Origin: Polaribacter sp.
GTDB lineage: Bacteria; Bacteroidota; Bacteroidia; Flavobacteriales; Flavobacteriaceae
Direction of reading: 5' to 3'
DNA length: 46,060 nt
NCBI GenBank assembly: GCA_018608545.1
Contig: JABAZI010000062.1
Span: 121,188 to 167,247 of the forward strand
Positions 1-8,440 of the stretch are shown here, one piece after another (within the stretch, counting starts at the first letter, position 1; each line of letters starts with the position of its first letter). A program made the translations under genes and the position numbers. Below the pieces are notes generated by a model. The model worked only from the letters and a program-made list of their open reading frames with translations, did not search any database and was not told the DNA's origin.

Positions 1-269
1 TAATCTATTGCTCTGTACAGTTCTTTATCTTTGGTTTTTGCCGATGTAGTTCCTATACAGCAAAAAACTTCATCTCCCACAAACTGATCTTTGTATTCCC
101 CTATTTTAAAAAGATCTATGATATATTCTTCTATCTTTATAGATGTGTTTTTTACAGCACTTCGAGAAAATAATTTAATCTTCTCATATGAGGGGTCTGC
201 AATTAAGTTTTTTAAAAGAATACCTCCGGTTAAACCTGTTGCTCCAATAATAATAGCTGTTTTGCTCAT
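1..269 (-). CDS. NAD(P)-binding Rossmann-fold protein, HTATIP2/YwnB-like (3' end outside window)
   Basis: Only the N-terminal 89 or so residues are present; the gene runs off the left edge. The protein starts MSKTAIIIGATGLTGG, with the glycine-rich GATGLTG loop of an atypical short-chain dehydrogenase binding NAD(P) at residues 9-15. A later stretch, CCIGTTSAKTKDKELYRAID, resembles the 'GTTxxKAxxxExFxxVD' segment of the HTATIP2/TIP30-like NAD(P)-binding family. The substrate cannot be predicted. The ATG at 269 is chosen because it directly precedes the Rossmann strand, and a TAATTTTG -7 box lies about 20 nt upstream. An opposite-strand frame at 91-393 is an antisense shadow of this gene. Confidence 0.8.
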   Translation of the reverse strand, partial: MSKTAIIIGATGLTGGILLKNLIADPSYEKIKLFSRSAVKNTSIKIEEYIIDLFKIGEYKDQFVGDEVFCCIGTTSAKTKDKELYRAID

Positions 270-288
270 TGCATTAATAATTCCAAAA

Positions 289-296
289 CAAAATTA
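289..296 (-). promoter_or_regulatory. -7 promoter box for the Rossmann-fold gene
   Basis: On the minus strand this reads TAATTTTG, matching the Bacteroidota -7 consensus TAnnTTTG. It lies 19 nt before the ATG at 269. No TTG was found at the expected -33 distance, so support is from one element only. Confidence 0.4.
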
Positions 297-480
297 TTGT
301 AATTTATTTGATCCTAAAAGTATAAACCAATATGATTTAAAATTTATTCTTCTTTTTAATTTTATTTTGTCATTTAAAGTTCACCGATATTGAACTTCCT
401 AAAAAACTTTAACTCATTATTCGTTATCATTTATTGACTATTTTTCAATAATTTAGCAAAATATTTTATAAAAAACATAC

Positions 481-1572
481 ATGAAAAAGATTTCATTAAA
501 TGAAACTCACCTCGCTTTAGAAGCTAAAATGGTCCCATTTGCAGGATTCTATATGCCTGTTCAATATGAAGGAGTAACTGCTGAACATTTAACAGTAAGA
601 AATTCTGTGGGTGTTTTTGATGTAAGTCATATGGGAGAGTTTTTAGTAACTGGTGAAAATGCATTGCCGCTCATTCAGAAAATAACTTCTAATGATGCTT
701 CAAAACTAGAAATTGGTGATGCACAATACAGTTGTTTTCCAAATGAAAATAATGGAATCGTAGATGATTTAATTTGCTATAGAATTGAGAAAGACACCTA
801 TCTGTTAGTCGTAAATGCCTCAAACATTGAGAAAGATTGGAATTGGATTTCCAAATATAATGACACCTTTGGAGCTGAATTGAAAGATGTATCAGATGAA
901 TATTCTTTGCTAGCGATTCAAGGACCAAAAGCCATAGAAGCCATGCAGTCACTATCTTCTTTAGATCTGGCTGACATTTCTTATTATACCTTTAAAATTG
1001 GAGATTTTGCAGGTATTGAAAATGTCCTTATTTCTGCAACTGGGTATACAGGTTCTGGTGGATTTGAAATCTACTGTAAAAATAGTGAGGTACTTCATAT
1101 CTGGAATAAAGTTTTTGAAGCTGGTAGTACTTATGGCATCAAACCAATTGGTTTGGCAGCTAGAGACACATTGCGTTTAGAAATGGGATATTGTTTGTAT
1201 GGAAATGATATTAATGATACTACATCGCCTATTGAAGCTGGATTGAGTTGGATTACAAAGTTTACAAAAGACTTTGTAAATCACAAAGCTCTAGCAAAAC
1301 AGAAAGAGCTAAAGCCAGAAAAAGCATTGGTTGCCTTTCAACTAGATGAAAGAGGTATTCCAAGGCAAGGCTATGATATTGTTGATAATGATGGAAACGT
1401 AATTGGTAATGTTACCTCAGGAACTATGAGTCCCTGTTTACAGAAAGGAATTGGTATGGGATATGTTCTAACCAAACTGTCTAAAACTGGAGCACAAATT
1501 TATATACAAGTTCGTAAAAAAGCAATCCCTGCTACTATTGTAAAGTTACCTTTTTACAGAAAACCAATATAA
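481..1572 (+). CDS. gcvT: Aminomethyltransferase, glycine cleavage system T protein
   Basis: 363 aa, the usual length (about 364 in E. coli). GcvT takes the aminomethyl group from the lipoyl H protein and, with tetrahydrofolate, releases ammonia and forms 5,10-methylene-THF in the cytoplasm. The N-terminus has the family segment around residues 17-30 ([15 protein letters not shown]) and '[10 protein letters not shown]' near residue 46. The '[10 protein letters not shown]' segment near residue 95 carries the folate-binding/catalytic Asp of the family. The C-terminal beta-barrel part ends '[21 protein letters not shown]'-like. It is a lone gene here: gcvH and gcvP are not in the window. It converges on ychF, with a strong hairpin terminator between them. 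Confidence 0.96.
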   Translation: MKKISLNETHLALEAKMVPFAGFYMPVQYEGVTAEHLTVRNSVGVFDVSHMGEFLVTGENALPLIQKITSNDASKLEIGDAQYSCFPNENNGIVDDLICYRIEKDTYLLVVNASNIEKDWNWISKYNDTFGAELKDVSDEYSLLAIQGPKAIEAMQSLSSLDLADISYYTFKIGDFAGIENVLISATGYTGSGGFEIYCKNSEVLHIWNKVFEAGSTYGIKPIGLAARDTLRLEMGYCLYGNDINDTTSPIEAGLSWITKFTKDFVNHKALAKQKELKPEKALVAFQLDERGIPRQGYDIVDNDGNVIGNVTSGTMSPCLQKGIGMGYVLTKLSKTGAQIYIQVRKKAIPATIVKLPFYRKPI

Positions 1573-1620
1573 AAATTAGGTACTTACTTATATCTTTAAG
1601 TTTTCATAAAAAAATTCAAT

Positions 1621-1657
1621 AAAAAAACTCCCAATATAAATTAAAGGGAGTTTTTTT
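1621..1657. terminator. Bidirectional intrinsic terminator between gcvT and ychF
   Basis: An A-tract plus ACTCCC (1621-1632) pairs with GGGAGT plus a T-tract (1646-1657) around a 13-nt loop. A-run before and T-run after make it work as a rho-independent terminator on both strands, which suits the convergent genes on either side. Confidence 0.85.
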
Positions 1658-1682
1658 ATTAAATATGTCCAGAAGAGCAAGT

Positions 1683-2774
1683 TTACACATTAAAACGAAA
1701 GTGCATAACATCACCGTCTTTAACAATATATTCTTTCCCTTCTACTCTCATTTTACCGGCTTCTTTTACTTTTGCTTCAGAACCGAAAGCTATATAATCT
1801 TCATAAGAAATTGTTTCAGCTCTAATAAAGCCTTTTTCAAAATCGGTATGAATCACTCCGGCAGCCTGGGGTGCGGTTGAACCAACATTAATTGTCCAAG
1901 CTCGAACTTCCTTAACTCCAGCTGTAAAATAGGTTTGTAAGTTTAATAATTTATACGCAGATCTAACCAATCTAGAAACACCAGCTTCCGCTAGTCCAAT
2001 ATCTGCTAAAAATAGTTGTCTTTCTTCAAAATCATCTAATTCTGTAATGTCTGCCTCTGTTCCAACTGCTAAAACAATTACTTCTGCATTTTCGTTCTTG
2101 ACAGCTTCTTTTATTTTTTCTACATAATCATTTCCTGAAACGGCTGAGTTTTCATCTACATTACAAACATAAAGTACTGGTTTTGCAGTAATAAATTGAA
2201 GGGGCTGAACAAATTCAAGGTCTTTTTCAGAAAAATCCAAAGCTCTTACTGAAACACCTTGTAATAGTGTTTCCTGAACCTTTAACAAAACGACTAGTTC
2301 CGCTTGAGCTTCCTTATTACCTGTTTTGGCAGTTCTTTTGACTCTCTCTAGTCTTTTTTCTACGGTTTCTAAATCTTTTAATTGAAGTTCAATATCAATT
2401 GTTTCTTTATCCCTTACAGGATCTATAGAATTATCAACGTGTATGATGTTATCATTATCAAAACAACGGACAACATGTAAAATTGCATCCGTTTCTCTAA
2501 TGTTTGCTAAAAATTGATTTCCTAACCCCTCTCCTTTGCTTGCTCCTTTAACCAAGCCTGCAATATCTACAATCTCAACGGTAGCCGGCATTACACGTTC
2601 TGGATTAACCAACTCCTCTAATTTTTCTATTCTTTTGTCTGGAACGTTTACCACTCCTAGATTTGGTTCAATAGTACAAAAAGGGAAATTAGCACTTTGT
2701 GCTTTAGCATTCGATAAACAGTTGAATAAAGTTGATTTTCCTACATTAGGTAATCCTACAATTCCGGCTTTCAT
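1683..2774 (-). CDS. ychF: Redox-regulated ribosome-associated ATPase YchF (Obg family)
   Basis: 363 aa, full family length. The P-loop GLPNVGKST is at residues 7-15, followed by the switch segment [10 protein letters not shown]. The base-specificity motif is NVDE (in VCNVDENS) rather than the NKxD of true GTPases, the hallmark of YchF/OLA1 proteins that prefer ATP. A coiled-coil middle part precedes the C-terminal TGS domain (about residues 280-363), which ends in the conserved '[13 protein letters not shown]'. YchF binds ribosomes and is linked to translation and oxidative-stress control. The ATG start at 2774 follows a TATATTTG box by about 20 nt. Monocistronic by context. Confidence 0.96.
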   Translation of the reverse strand: MKAGIVGLPNVGKSTLFNCLSNAKAQSANFPFCTIEPNLGVVNVPDKRIEKLEELVNPERVMPATVEIVDIAGLVKGASKGEGLGNQFLANIRETDAILHVVRCFDNDNIIHVDNSIDPVRDKETIDIELQLKDLETVEKRLERVKRTAKTGNKEAQAELVVLLKVQETLLQGVSVRALDFSEKDLEFVQPLQFITAKPVLYVCNVDENSAVSGNDYVEKIKEAVKNENAEVIVLAVGTEADITELDDFEERQLFLADIGLAEAGVSRLVRSAYKLLNLQTYFTAGVKEVRAWTINVGSTAPQAAGVIHTDFEKGFIRAETISYEDYIAFGSEAKVKEAGKMRVEGKEYIVKDGDVMHFRFNV

Positions 2775-2794
2775 ATAAATAAATTTTTGGATTG

Positions 2795-2802
2795 CAAATA
2801 TA
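2795..2802 (-). promoter_or_regulatory. -7 promoter box for ychF
   Basis: Minus strand reads TATATTTG, a full match to TAnnTTTG, 20 nt before the ychF ATG, leaving a leader of roughly 14 nt. No TTG at the usual -33 spacing. Confidence 0.55.
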
Positions 2803-2959
2803 AACGATCTTTCATGAAAACTAAATTAAATTTAACAAAGAAACCCAGAAAGATCAATTTTATATTTTTTAATCTAACAGAATTAAAACTTGAAATTTCG
2901 ATAGAAGTGACTAGAGAATCATGTGAGAAATGTTTTGTTAAAAAACGAATAGTATAAAG

Positions 2960-3310
2960 TTAGTCATCATGCATAAAGCTTTGTTTCTCTAATAATTCTT
3001 CTTCAGTTTCTACATGATCATCGTCAGGAACACAACAATCTACTGGACAAACAGCAGCACATTGAGGTTCTTCGTGAAATCCTTTACACTCTGTACATTT
3101 ATCCGCAACGATGTAATAAATTTCATCAGAAACAGGTTCTTGATCTTCATCTGCATTCACGGCAGCACCATTTGGTAAAACAACATTCCCTTTTAAATCT
3201 GTACCATCTGAATATTTCCAATCATCTGCTCCTTCATATATTGCTGTGTTAGGACATTCTGGTTCGCATGCACCACAATTTATACATTCATCTGTTATTA
3301 TAATTGCCAT
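2960..3310 (-). CDS. 2[4Fe-4S] ferredoxin, Allochromatium-type with acidic insert
   Basis: 116 aa, longer than the 55-80 aa of simple bacterial ferredoxins. Cluster I ligands are in [16 protein letters not shown] near the N-terminus. Cluster II ligands are in [13 protein letters not shown] and AAVCPVDCC, where the 7-residue spacer between the second and third Cys is the Alvin-type ferredoxin signature. An acidic insert of about 40 residues, absent from simple ferredoxins, separates the two motifs, and the C-terminal tail is also acidic. It should be a soluble one-electron carrier at low potential. The gene is divergent from the LuxC-like reductase, sharing a 69-nt spacer with face-to-face promoters; whether the two proteins are partners is not shown. 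Confidence 0.93.
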   Translation of the reverse strand: MAIIITDECINCGACEPECPNTAIYEGADDWKYSDGTDLKGNVVLPNGAAVNADEDQEPVSDEIYYIVADKCTECKGFHEEPQCAAVCPVDCCVPDDDHVETEEELLEKQSFMHDD

Positions 3311-3337
3311 AATTTATATTCTGTTTTTGTACCTTTG
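3304..3337 (+). promoter_or_regulatory. Promoter of the LuxC-like gene (TTG-N23-TACCTTTG)
   Basis: TACCTTTG (3330-3337) matches TAnnTTTG, with a TTG at 3304-3306, a 23-nt spacer at the upper limit for Bacteroidota promoters. The gene's ATG is at 3380. It points into the oppositely directed ferredoxin promoter. Confidence 0.6.
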
Positions 3338-3343
3338 TAATTG

Positions 3344-3374
3344 CAAAAATAAAGCCAAAAACATTGACAACCAA
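3344..3374 (-). promoter_or_regulatory. Promoter of the ferredoxin gene (TTG-N20-TATTTTTG)
   Basis: On the minus strand TTG (3374-3372) is followed after 20 nt by TATTTTTG (3351-3344), 34 nt before the ferredoxin ATG. Its predicted start point falls next to the plus-strand -7 box at 3330-3337. Confidence 0.65.
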
Positions 3375-3379
3375 AATAA

Positions 3380-4441
3380 ATGATTAGTATTCAAAACAGA
3401 ATTACTGCATTCGCAAAATTAGGGGACTTTTTAAGTCAATTTACTATCAATGATATCAAAAAAATTGATCATATTGAACATAATGAAATATTTTTTGACG
3501 GCTTTTTACATCAAATAAAATTAGCAGAAGAAAACAATTCTTGGTTCAATAAAAAGAACATTTTATTTTCTTTAGAAAATTTAAGTAAATCACTAACATA
3601 TAACAATTTAAGTAAGTTTACAGAAAGTGTTAATTTAATTAATAAATCTTCTAAAAATGTCGCTATTATCATGGCAGGTAATATCCCAATGGTTGGATTT
3701 CATGATTTCTTATCAGTGTTAATCTCTGGACATTCGGTACTCGTAAAACAATCTTCAAACGATCGTCATCTAATTCCTTTTTTAGCGAAGTATTTAGAGC
3801 ATGTAGAAGAAGGTTTCAAGGGAAAAATAACTTTTACTGAAGAAAAATTAACAAATTTTGATGCAATAATCGCTACCGGAAGTAACAATACAGCTAGATA
3901 CTTCGAGTATTATTTTAAGAACAAACCAAACATTATTAGAAAGAACAGAAATTCCGTTGCAGTAATCACCGGAAATGAAACAAAACAAGATTTTATAAAA
4001 TTATCTGATGATATTTTTCAATATTTTGGTCTAGGTTGTAGAAGTGTTTCAAAATTATATGTACCAAAAGACTATAATTTTGATTTATTTTTTGCAGGAA
4101 TGTATGATAAAAAAGAGATTATTTACAATGCTAAATATGCTAATAATTACGACTATAACAAAGCAGTATATTTAATGAGTTTATATGACTTGCTAGAAAA
4201 TGGGTTTTTAATTATTAAAGAAGATGAAAGCTACTCGTCACCTATTGCAACTGTTTTTTACGAGTATTATGACAATGAAATAGATTTGAAAATAAAATTA
4301 CATCAAGATAAAGATAAAATTCAATGCATTGTTGCCAACAATTTTATTGAAAATGAAATTCCATTTGGAAAAACACAAGAGCCAGCTTTAAATGATTTTG
4401 CTGACGGAGTTGATACCTTAGAATTTTTATCTAGCATATAA
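3380..4441 (+). CDS. LuxC-like acyl-CoA reductase
   Basis: 353 aa protein of the LuxC/acyl-CoA reductase family (aldehyde dehydrogenase fold), shorter than Vibrio LuxC (about 480 aa). LuxC reduces activated fatty acyl groups to aldehydes with NADPH. The presumed catalytic cysteine is C220 in FGLGCRSVSKLYVP, the family's most conserved segment. Other family segments are 'IIMAGNIPMVGFHDF' near residue 96 and 'VLVKQSSND' near 120. No luxD, luxE or luxAB is nearby, so this is not a bioluminescence operon; similar stand-alone genes next to serC are common in Flavobacteriia as far as I recall. The true substrate is unknown. Divergent from a ferredoxin gene; the gap to serC is 43 nt, so co-transcription is possible. 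Confidence 0.82.
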   Translation: MISIQNRITAFAKLGDFLSQFTINDIKKIDHIEHNEIFFDGFLHQIKLAEENNSWFNKKNILFSLENLSKSLTYNNLSKFTESVNLINKSSKNVAIIMAGNIPMVGFHDFLSVLISGHSVLVKQSSNDRHLIPFLAKYLEHVEEGFKGKITFTEEKLTNFDAIIATGSNNTARYFEYYFKNKPNIIRKNRNSVAVITGNETKQDFIKLSDDIFQYFGLGCRSVSKLYVPKDYNFDLFFAGMYDKKEIIYNAKYANNYDYNKAVYLMSLYDLLENGFLIIKEDESYSSPIATVFYEYYDNEIDLKIKLHQDKDKIQCIVANNFIENEIPFGKTQEPALNDFADGVDTLEFLSSI

Positions 4442-4484
4442 TTCTAGAGGTATATCTTTATAAAACTATAAAAATTATATTATT

Positions 4485-5552
4485 TTGAAAAAACATAATT
4501 TTAGTGCAGGTCCATGTATTCTGCCTCAAGAAGTACTAAAAAAGGCATCGGAAGCCATTATTAATTTTAATAACGATGAGCTATCATTAATAGAAATTTC
4601 TCACAGAAGCCCTTCTTTTGTTTCTGTAATAGAAAAAGCTCGTGCATTATCATTAGAATTGTTAGGATTAGAAAACAAAGGCTATAAAGCCTTGTTTCTT
4701 CAGGGAGGTGCAAGTCTAGAATTCCTAATGGTTGCCTACAATTTATTGAATAAAAAAGCAGCGTATTTAAATACTGGAACTTGGTCTGACAAAGCAATCA
4801 ATGAAGCTAAACATTTTGGTGAATTGGTAGAAGTTGCCTCATCTAAAGATAAAAAATACACTTACATACCAAAAGATTTTAGGATTCCTGAAGGAGTAGA
4901 TTATTTTCATTGTACAAGTAACAATACTGTTTCAGGGACTCAAATTAAAGAATTCCCAGAGACAGATGTTCCTATAGTCTGTGACATGAGTTCAGATATT
5001 TTTTCTCGTCAGCTTGACTTTGAAAAATTTGATTTAATTTATGCCGGTGCTCAAAAAAATATGGGACCTGCTGGAACCACCCTGGTAATTATCAAAGAAA
5101 ATATTTTAGGAAAAGTTGAAAGACACATTCCTTCTATGTTAGACTACCAAGTTCATATAGATAAAGACAGTATGTTTAACACACCCTCAGTATTTGCCGT
5201 GTATGTTTCCATGCTGACTCTAGAATGGTTAAAAGATTTAGGGGGTATTTCTTTTATAGAAGAAGTAAACAATAAAAAGGCAGCATTATTGTATGAAGAA
5301 ATCGATAGAAATCCGCTATTTGAAGGAATCGTTGCAAAAGAAGACAGAAGTACAATGAATGCAACTTTTGTTTTGACCGATGACCGTTTAACATCAACTT
5401 TCAATACCATGTGCGAAGCAGCAGGAATTAGTGGAATTAATGGACATAGAAGTGTTGGTGGATACAGAGCTAGCATGTATAATGCTTTGCCGTTGTTTAG
5501 TGTTCAAGTATTGGTTGATGTAATGCAGGAATTAGAAAGAACACAATCTTAA
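4485..5552 (+). CDS. serC: Phosphoserine aminotransferase
   Basis: 355 aa, PLP fold-type I class V aminotransferase. It converts 3-phosphohydroxypyruvate and glutamate to phosphoserine and 2-oxoglutarate, and also acts in PLP synthesis in some bacteria. The N-terminus 'NFSAGPCILPQEVL' and 'EISHRSPSF' are family hallmarks. K191 in AGAQKNMGPAG is the Schiff-base lysine, and the C-terminus has 'GHRSVGGYRASMYNA', which binds the phosphate. The start is TTG at 4485, since no in-frame ATG lies before the conserved N-terminus. It is 21 nt ahead of serA, so the first two steps after 3-phosphoglycerate dehydrogenase are co-expressed; serB is not here. Confidence 0.96.
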   Translation: MKKHNFSAGPCILPQEVLKKASEAIINFNNDELSLIEISHRSPSFVSVIEKARALSLELLGLENKGYKALFLQGGASLEFLMVAYNLLNKKAAYLNTGTWSDKAINEAKHFGELVEVASSKDKKYTYIPKDFRIPEGVDYFHCTSNNTVSGTQIKEFPETDVPIVCDMSSDIFSRQLDFEKFDLIYAGAQKNMGPAGTTLVIIKENILGKVERHIPSMLDYQVHIDKDSMFNTPSVFAVYVSMLTLEWLKDLGGISFIEEVNNKKAALLYEEIDRNPLFEGIVAKEDRSTMNATFVLTDDRLTSTFNTMCEAAGISGINGHRSVGGYRASMYNALPLFSVQVLVDVMQELERTQS

Positions 5553-5573
5553 TAATTAAAATTTCAAAAATAA

Positions 5574-6524
5574 ATGAAAGTATTAGCAAATGATGGAATT
5601 TCTAAAAGCGGAATAGACGCTTTAGAGAAAGGTGGATTTGAAGTTATTTCAGTTAAAGTTGCACAAAGTCAACTAGAAAACTATATTAATCAACACAACA
5701 TAGATGCAATAATTGTAAGAAGTGCTACACAAGTGAGACAAGAATTAATTGAGGCATGCCCTAGTATTAAGTTAATTGGACGTGCTGGAGTTGGTTTAGA
5801 TAATATTGATGTTGCATATGCTGAAGACAATGGCTTGCATGTCATAAACACACCTGAAGCTTCCTCTAGTTCTGTGGCAGAATTAGTTTTCGCACATCTT
5901 TTAGGAAGCGTTCGATTTTTACACTCATCCAACAGAGAAATGCCTTTAGAAGGAGATACACGTTTTAAAGAGTTGAAAAAAGCCTATGCTCGAGGAACAG
6001 AATTAAGAGGTAAAACAATTGGAATTCTTGGTTTTGGAAAAATTGGTCAAGAAGTTGCCAAAATTGCCATAGGTTTAGGAATGAAGGTTCTTGCAACAGA
6101 CAATGAAATACCGAGTGCACCAATTACATTAGAATTCTTTAATGGTCAAAAAATAACTTTTACAATTGCTACCGTTGATAAGGAAGAATTGTTAAAAGAA
6201 TCAGATTTTATTACTTTGCATACCCCTGCTCAAGACGATTATATCATTACTGCATCAGAAATTGAACGTATGAAAGACGGTGTTGGTATAATAAACACCT
6301 CAAGAGGTGGAATTTTACACGAGGTAGACCTGGTAAAAGCATTGGAAAATGGAAAAGTACAATTTGCAGGTTTGGATGTTTATGAAACAGAACCGACCCC
6401 CGCTGTTCAATTATTAATGAATCCTGAAATTTCTTTAACACCACATATTGGTGCAGGGACAAATGAGGCACAAGAAAGAATAGGGATCGAACTGGCAAAT
6501 CAAATTATAGAACTATTAGGCTAA
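5574..6524 (+). CDS. serA: D-3-phosphoglycerate dehydrogenase, short form without ACT domain
   Basis: 316 aa, matching the short SerA class that lacks the C-terminal ACT serine-sensing domain found in E. coli (410 aa). It oxidises 3-phosphoglycerate to 3-phosphohydroxypyruvate with NAD+. The nucleotide-binding loop GFGKIGQEVA lies near residue 153. Catalytic segments are 'GRAGVGLDNID' near 68, 'NTSRGGILHE' (Arg) near 241, and 'LTPHIGAGTNEAQ' (His) near 291. Without an ACT domain, feedback inhibition by serine through that domain is not expected. It lies between serC and yggS and overlaps yggS by one base (TAATG), indicating translational coupling. Confidence 0.95.
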   Translation: MKVLANDGISKSGIDALEKGGFEVISVKVAQSQLENYINQHNIDAIIVRSATQVRQELIEACPSIKLIGRAGVGLDNIDVAYAEDNGLHVINTPEASSSSVAELVFAHLLGSVRFLHSSNREMPLEGDTRFKELKKAYARGTELRGKTIGILGFGKIGQEVAKIAIGLGMKVLATDNEIPSAPITLEFFNGQKITFTIATVDKEELLKESDFITLHTPAQDDYIITASEIERMKDGVGIINTSRGGILHEVDLVKALENGKVQFAGLDVYETEPTPAVQLLMNPEISLTPHIGAGTNEAQERIGIELANQIIELLG

Positions 6525-7198
6525 TGGAATCAATTGCTAAAAATTTGCAAATAATACGACAATCAATCCCTGAAAATGTAACATTAGTTGCCGTATCAAA
6601 AACAAAACCGATCTCAGATTTACAAGAAGGCTACAATGCTGGTCAAAGGATTTTTGGTGAAAATAAAATTCAAGAGATGGTCTCAAAATATGATGCTTTA
6701 CCAAAAGATATTCAATGGCATATGATCGGTCATCTACAGCGAAACAAAGTAAAATATATGGCTCATTTTGTTGATTTAATTCATGGTGTTGACACTCTTA
6801 AAACACTAAAAGAAATTAACAAACAAGCAAAAAAGAACAATAGAACAATCAAATGCTTGTTACAAGTAAAAATTGCCAAAGAAGAGACTAAGTTTGGATT
6901 TAATTTTAACGAAATAGAAGTACTTTTATCGACGGTCGAATTCACAGAATTAAAAAACATACTCATTGTTGGTTTTATGGGAATGGCTTCATTTACAGAC
7001 AATCAGAATCAGTTAAAAGATGAATTCTCTTCACTAAATTCTTTTTTTCAAAATCAGAAAGAGAAACCACTTTCGGAAAACTGTCAACTAGAGACTTTAT
7101 CGATGGGTATGAGTGGTGATTATTCCCTGGCTATTTCTAAAGGAAGTACAATGATCAGGGTTGGAAGCGCTATCTTTGGTAATCGAAATTATAATTGA
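6524..7198 (+). CDS. yggS: PLP homeostasis protein, YggS/PROSC family
   Basis: 224 aa, single-domain alanine-racemase-like TIM barrel. YggS binds PLP and affects free PLP pools rather than catalysing a known reaction. K26 in AVSKTKP is the PLP lysine; 'GENKIQEM' near residue 46 and 'WHMIGHLQRNKVKY' near 66 are family signatures. The C-terminal 'LSMGMSGDYSLAISKGSTMI' and 'RVGSAIFG' bind the PLP phosphate. Its start overlaps the stop of serA by one base, so it is translated together with serC and serA, which makes sense because SerC is PLP-dependent. Confidence 0.95.
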   Translation: MESIAKNLQIIRQSIPENVTLVAVSKTKPISDLQEGYNAGQRIFGENKIQEMVSKYDALPKDIQWHMIGHLQRNKVKYMAHFVDLIHGVDTLKTLKEINKQAKKNNRTIKCLLQVKIAKEETKFGFNFNEIEVLLSTVEFTELKNILIVGFMGMASFTDNQNQLKDEFSSLNSFFQNQKEKPLSENCQLETLSMGMSGDYSLAISKGSTMIRVGSAIFGNRNYN

Positions 7199-7216
7199 TA
7201 ATTTAAAAAAAATATT

Positions 7217-8296
7217 TTGTACGCTATTTTAGACATTGAAACAACTGGTGGAAAATTTAATGAGGAGGGTATTACCGAAATTGCTATTTATAAATTTGAT
7301 GGACAAACTACCGTTGATCAATTTATCAGCCTTGTAAATCCAGAGAAACCTATTCAAGAGTTTGTTGTAAAATTGACAGGTATCAACAACAATATGCTAA
7401 GAAATGCCCCTAAATTTCATGAAGTTGCAAAACGTATCATAGAAATCACATCTGATTGCATCTTAGTTGCTCACAATACTTCCTTTGATTATAGAATTCT
7501 TAAAACTGAATTTGATAGGTTGGGGTATAATTTTTCAAGAAACACCCTATGCACCATTGAGTTAAGTAAAAAGTTAATTTTAGACCAACCGTCATACAGT
7601 CTTGGAAAACTTACAAAATCACTAGGTATCCCAATGTCCGATAGACACAGAGCATCAGGTGATGCATTGGCAACAGTTCAATTATTTAAATTATTACTAG
7701 ACAAAGATCTTCATAAAATAATTGTACAAAACTCTATCAAATATTTCGACAACAGAACCCATAAATTAAAACTAAAAAAATTAGTAGAGGAAGCACCTAC
7801 CCTACAGGGAATTTTTTACATGCACGATGCAAAGGGAAAAGTTATTTATTTGGGAAAAGCTAAAAATATTAAAAATGAAGTAACTAAACTTTTTTTAAAA
7901 GTTACAAAAACAGCCAAAGGCATTCAAGATAGGGTTCAAAAAATCTCTTTTGATAGCACAGGAAATAAGTTATTTACAATTTTAAAATACCACCTAGAAT
8001 TAGAAGCATTATCTCCAAAATATAACATAAAAAAGAAGAAAAAAAGATGCATTCAAAATTTTAATAATGATGATTTTATAATCATTGAAAAGGGCAGAAA
8101 AATTGGAGAACATGCGATTATTTTAATTGAAGACAATGAAGTTTTTGGATATGGATATACCAATTTACATTATCAAGAAAATAAATTGGAGATTCTAAAA
8201 TCTATTTTAACTCCAATTGAAAACAAAATAAGTTCTAAAAATATTATCAAAAACTACCTAAACAGTCACAATGTTGAGAAAATTATTCGACTGTAA
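7217..8296 (+). CDS. DnaQ-family 3'-5' exonuclease fused to a degenerate GIY-YIG domain
   Basis: 359 aa. Residues 1-165 are a DEDDh exonuclease like the DNA polymerase III epsilon subunit, with all five acidic/His residues visible: D6 and E8 (DIETTG), D91 (HNTSFD), H144 and D149 (RHRASGDA). Residues about 197-272 match the UvrC-type GIY-YIG nuclease fold (QGIFYMHDAKGKVIYLGKA and a 'LSPKYN' end), but key catalytic residues are lost: the GIY tyrosine is F200, the Arg of the KKR segment is E221, and the conserved Glu is Y258. A lysine run follows at 272-276. A C-terminal domain of about 80 residues is not recognised. Exonuclease activity is likely; GIY-YIG cleavage is not. Start is TTG, 18 nt after yggS. 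Likely a DNA repair protein; the Exo/UvrC-like fusion itself is known in bacteria. Confidence 0.85.
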   Translation: MYAILDIETTGGKFNEEGITEIAIYKFDGQTTVDQFISLVNPEKPIQEFVVKLTGINNNMLRNAPKFHEVAKRIIEITSDCILVAHNTSFDYRILKTEFDRLGYNFSRNTLCTIELSKKLILDQPSYSLGKLTKSLGIPMSDRHRASGDALATVQLFKLLLDKDLHKIIVQNSIKYFDNRTHKLKLKKLVEEAPTLQGIFYMHDAKGKVIYLGKAKNIKNEVTKLFLKVTKTAKGIQDRVQKISFDSTGNKLFTILKYHLELEALSPKYNIKKKKKRCIQNFNNDDFIIIEKGRKIGEHAIILIEDNEVFGYGYTNLHYQENKLEILKSILTPIENKISSKNIIKNYLNSHNVEKIIRL

Positions 8297-8413
8297 TTAA
8301 CCTATAAACTAGCGGTAATTTTTTTCATACTGACTCTTTTTAATTTAAATAAAAGAGATGATGGTTCAATTGCATTCAATTAAAATCGTATACAAATAAA
8401 AAAATATTAGTTT

Positions 8414-8421
8414 TATATTTG
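8414..8421 (+). promoter_or_regulatory. -7 promoter box for the ion channel-miaA pair
   Basis: TATATTTG, a full TAnnTTTG match, 19 nt before the TTG start at 8441 and within a 144-nt gap after the exonuclease gene. No TTG at the standard upstream distance. Confidence 0.5.
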
Positions 8422-8440
8422 TAAAATAATCAAACTTCTA

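Noticed and set aside
91-393. 100-codon plus-strand frame at the left edge
   Set aside because: It is antisense to the minus-strand Rossmann-fold gene, whose GATGLTG motif and promoter box are clear.
3380-8296. A bioluminescence or novel redox operon built from the LuxC-like gene and its downstream neighbours
   Set aside because: Downstream genes are serine synthesis, YggS and an exonuclease; no lux partner genes are present.
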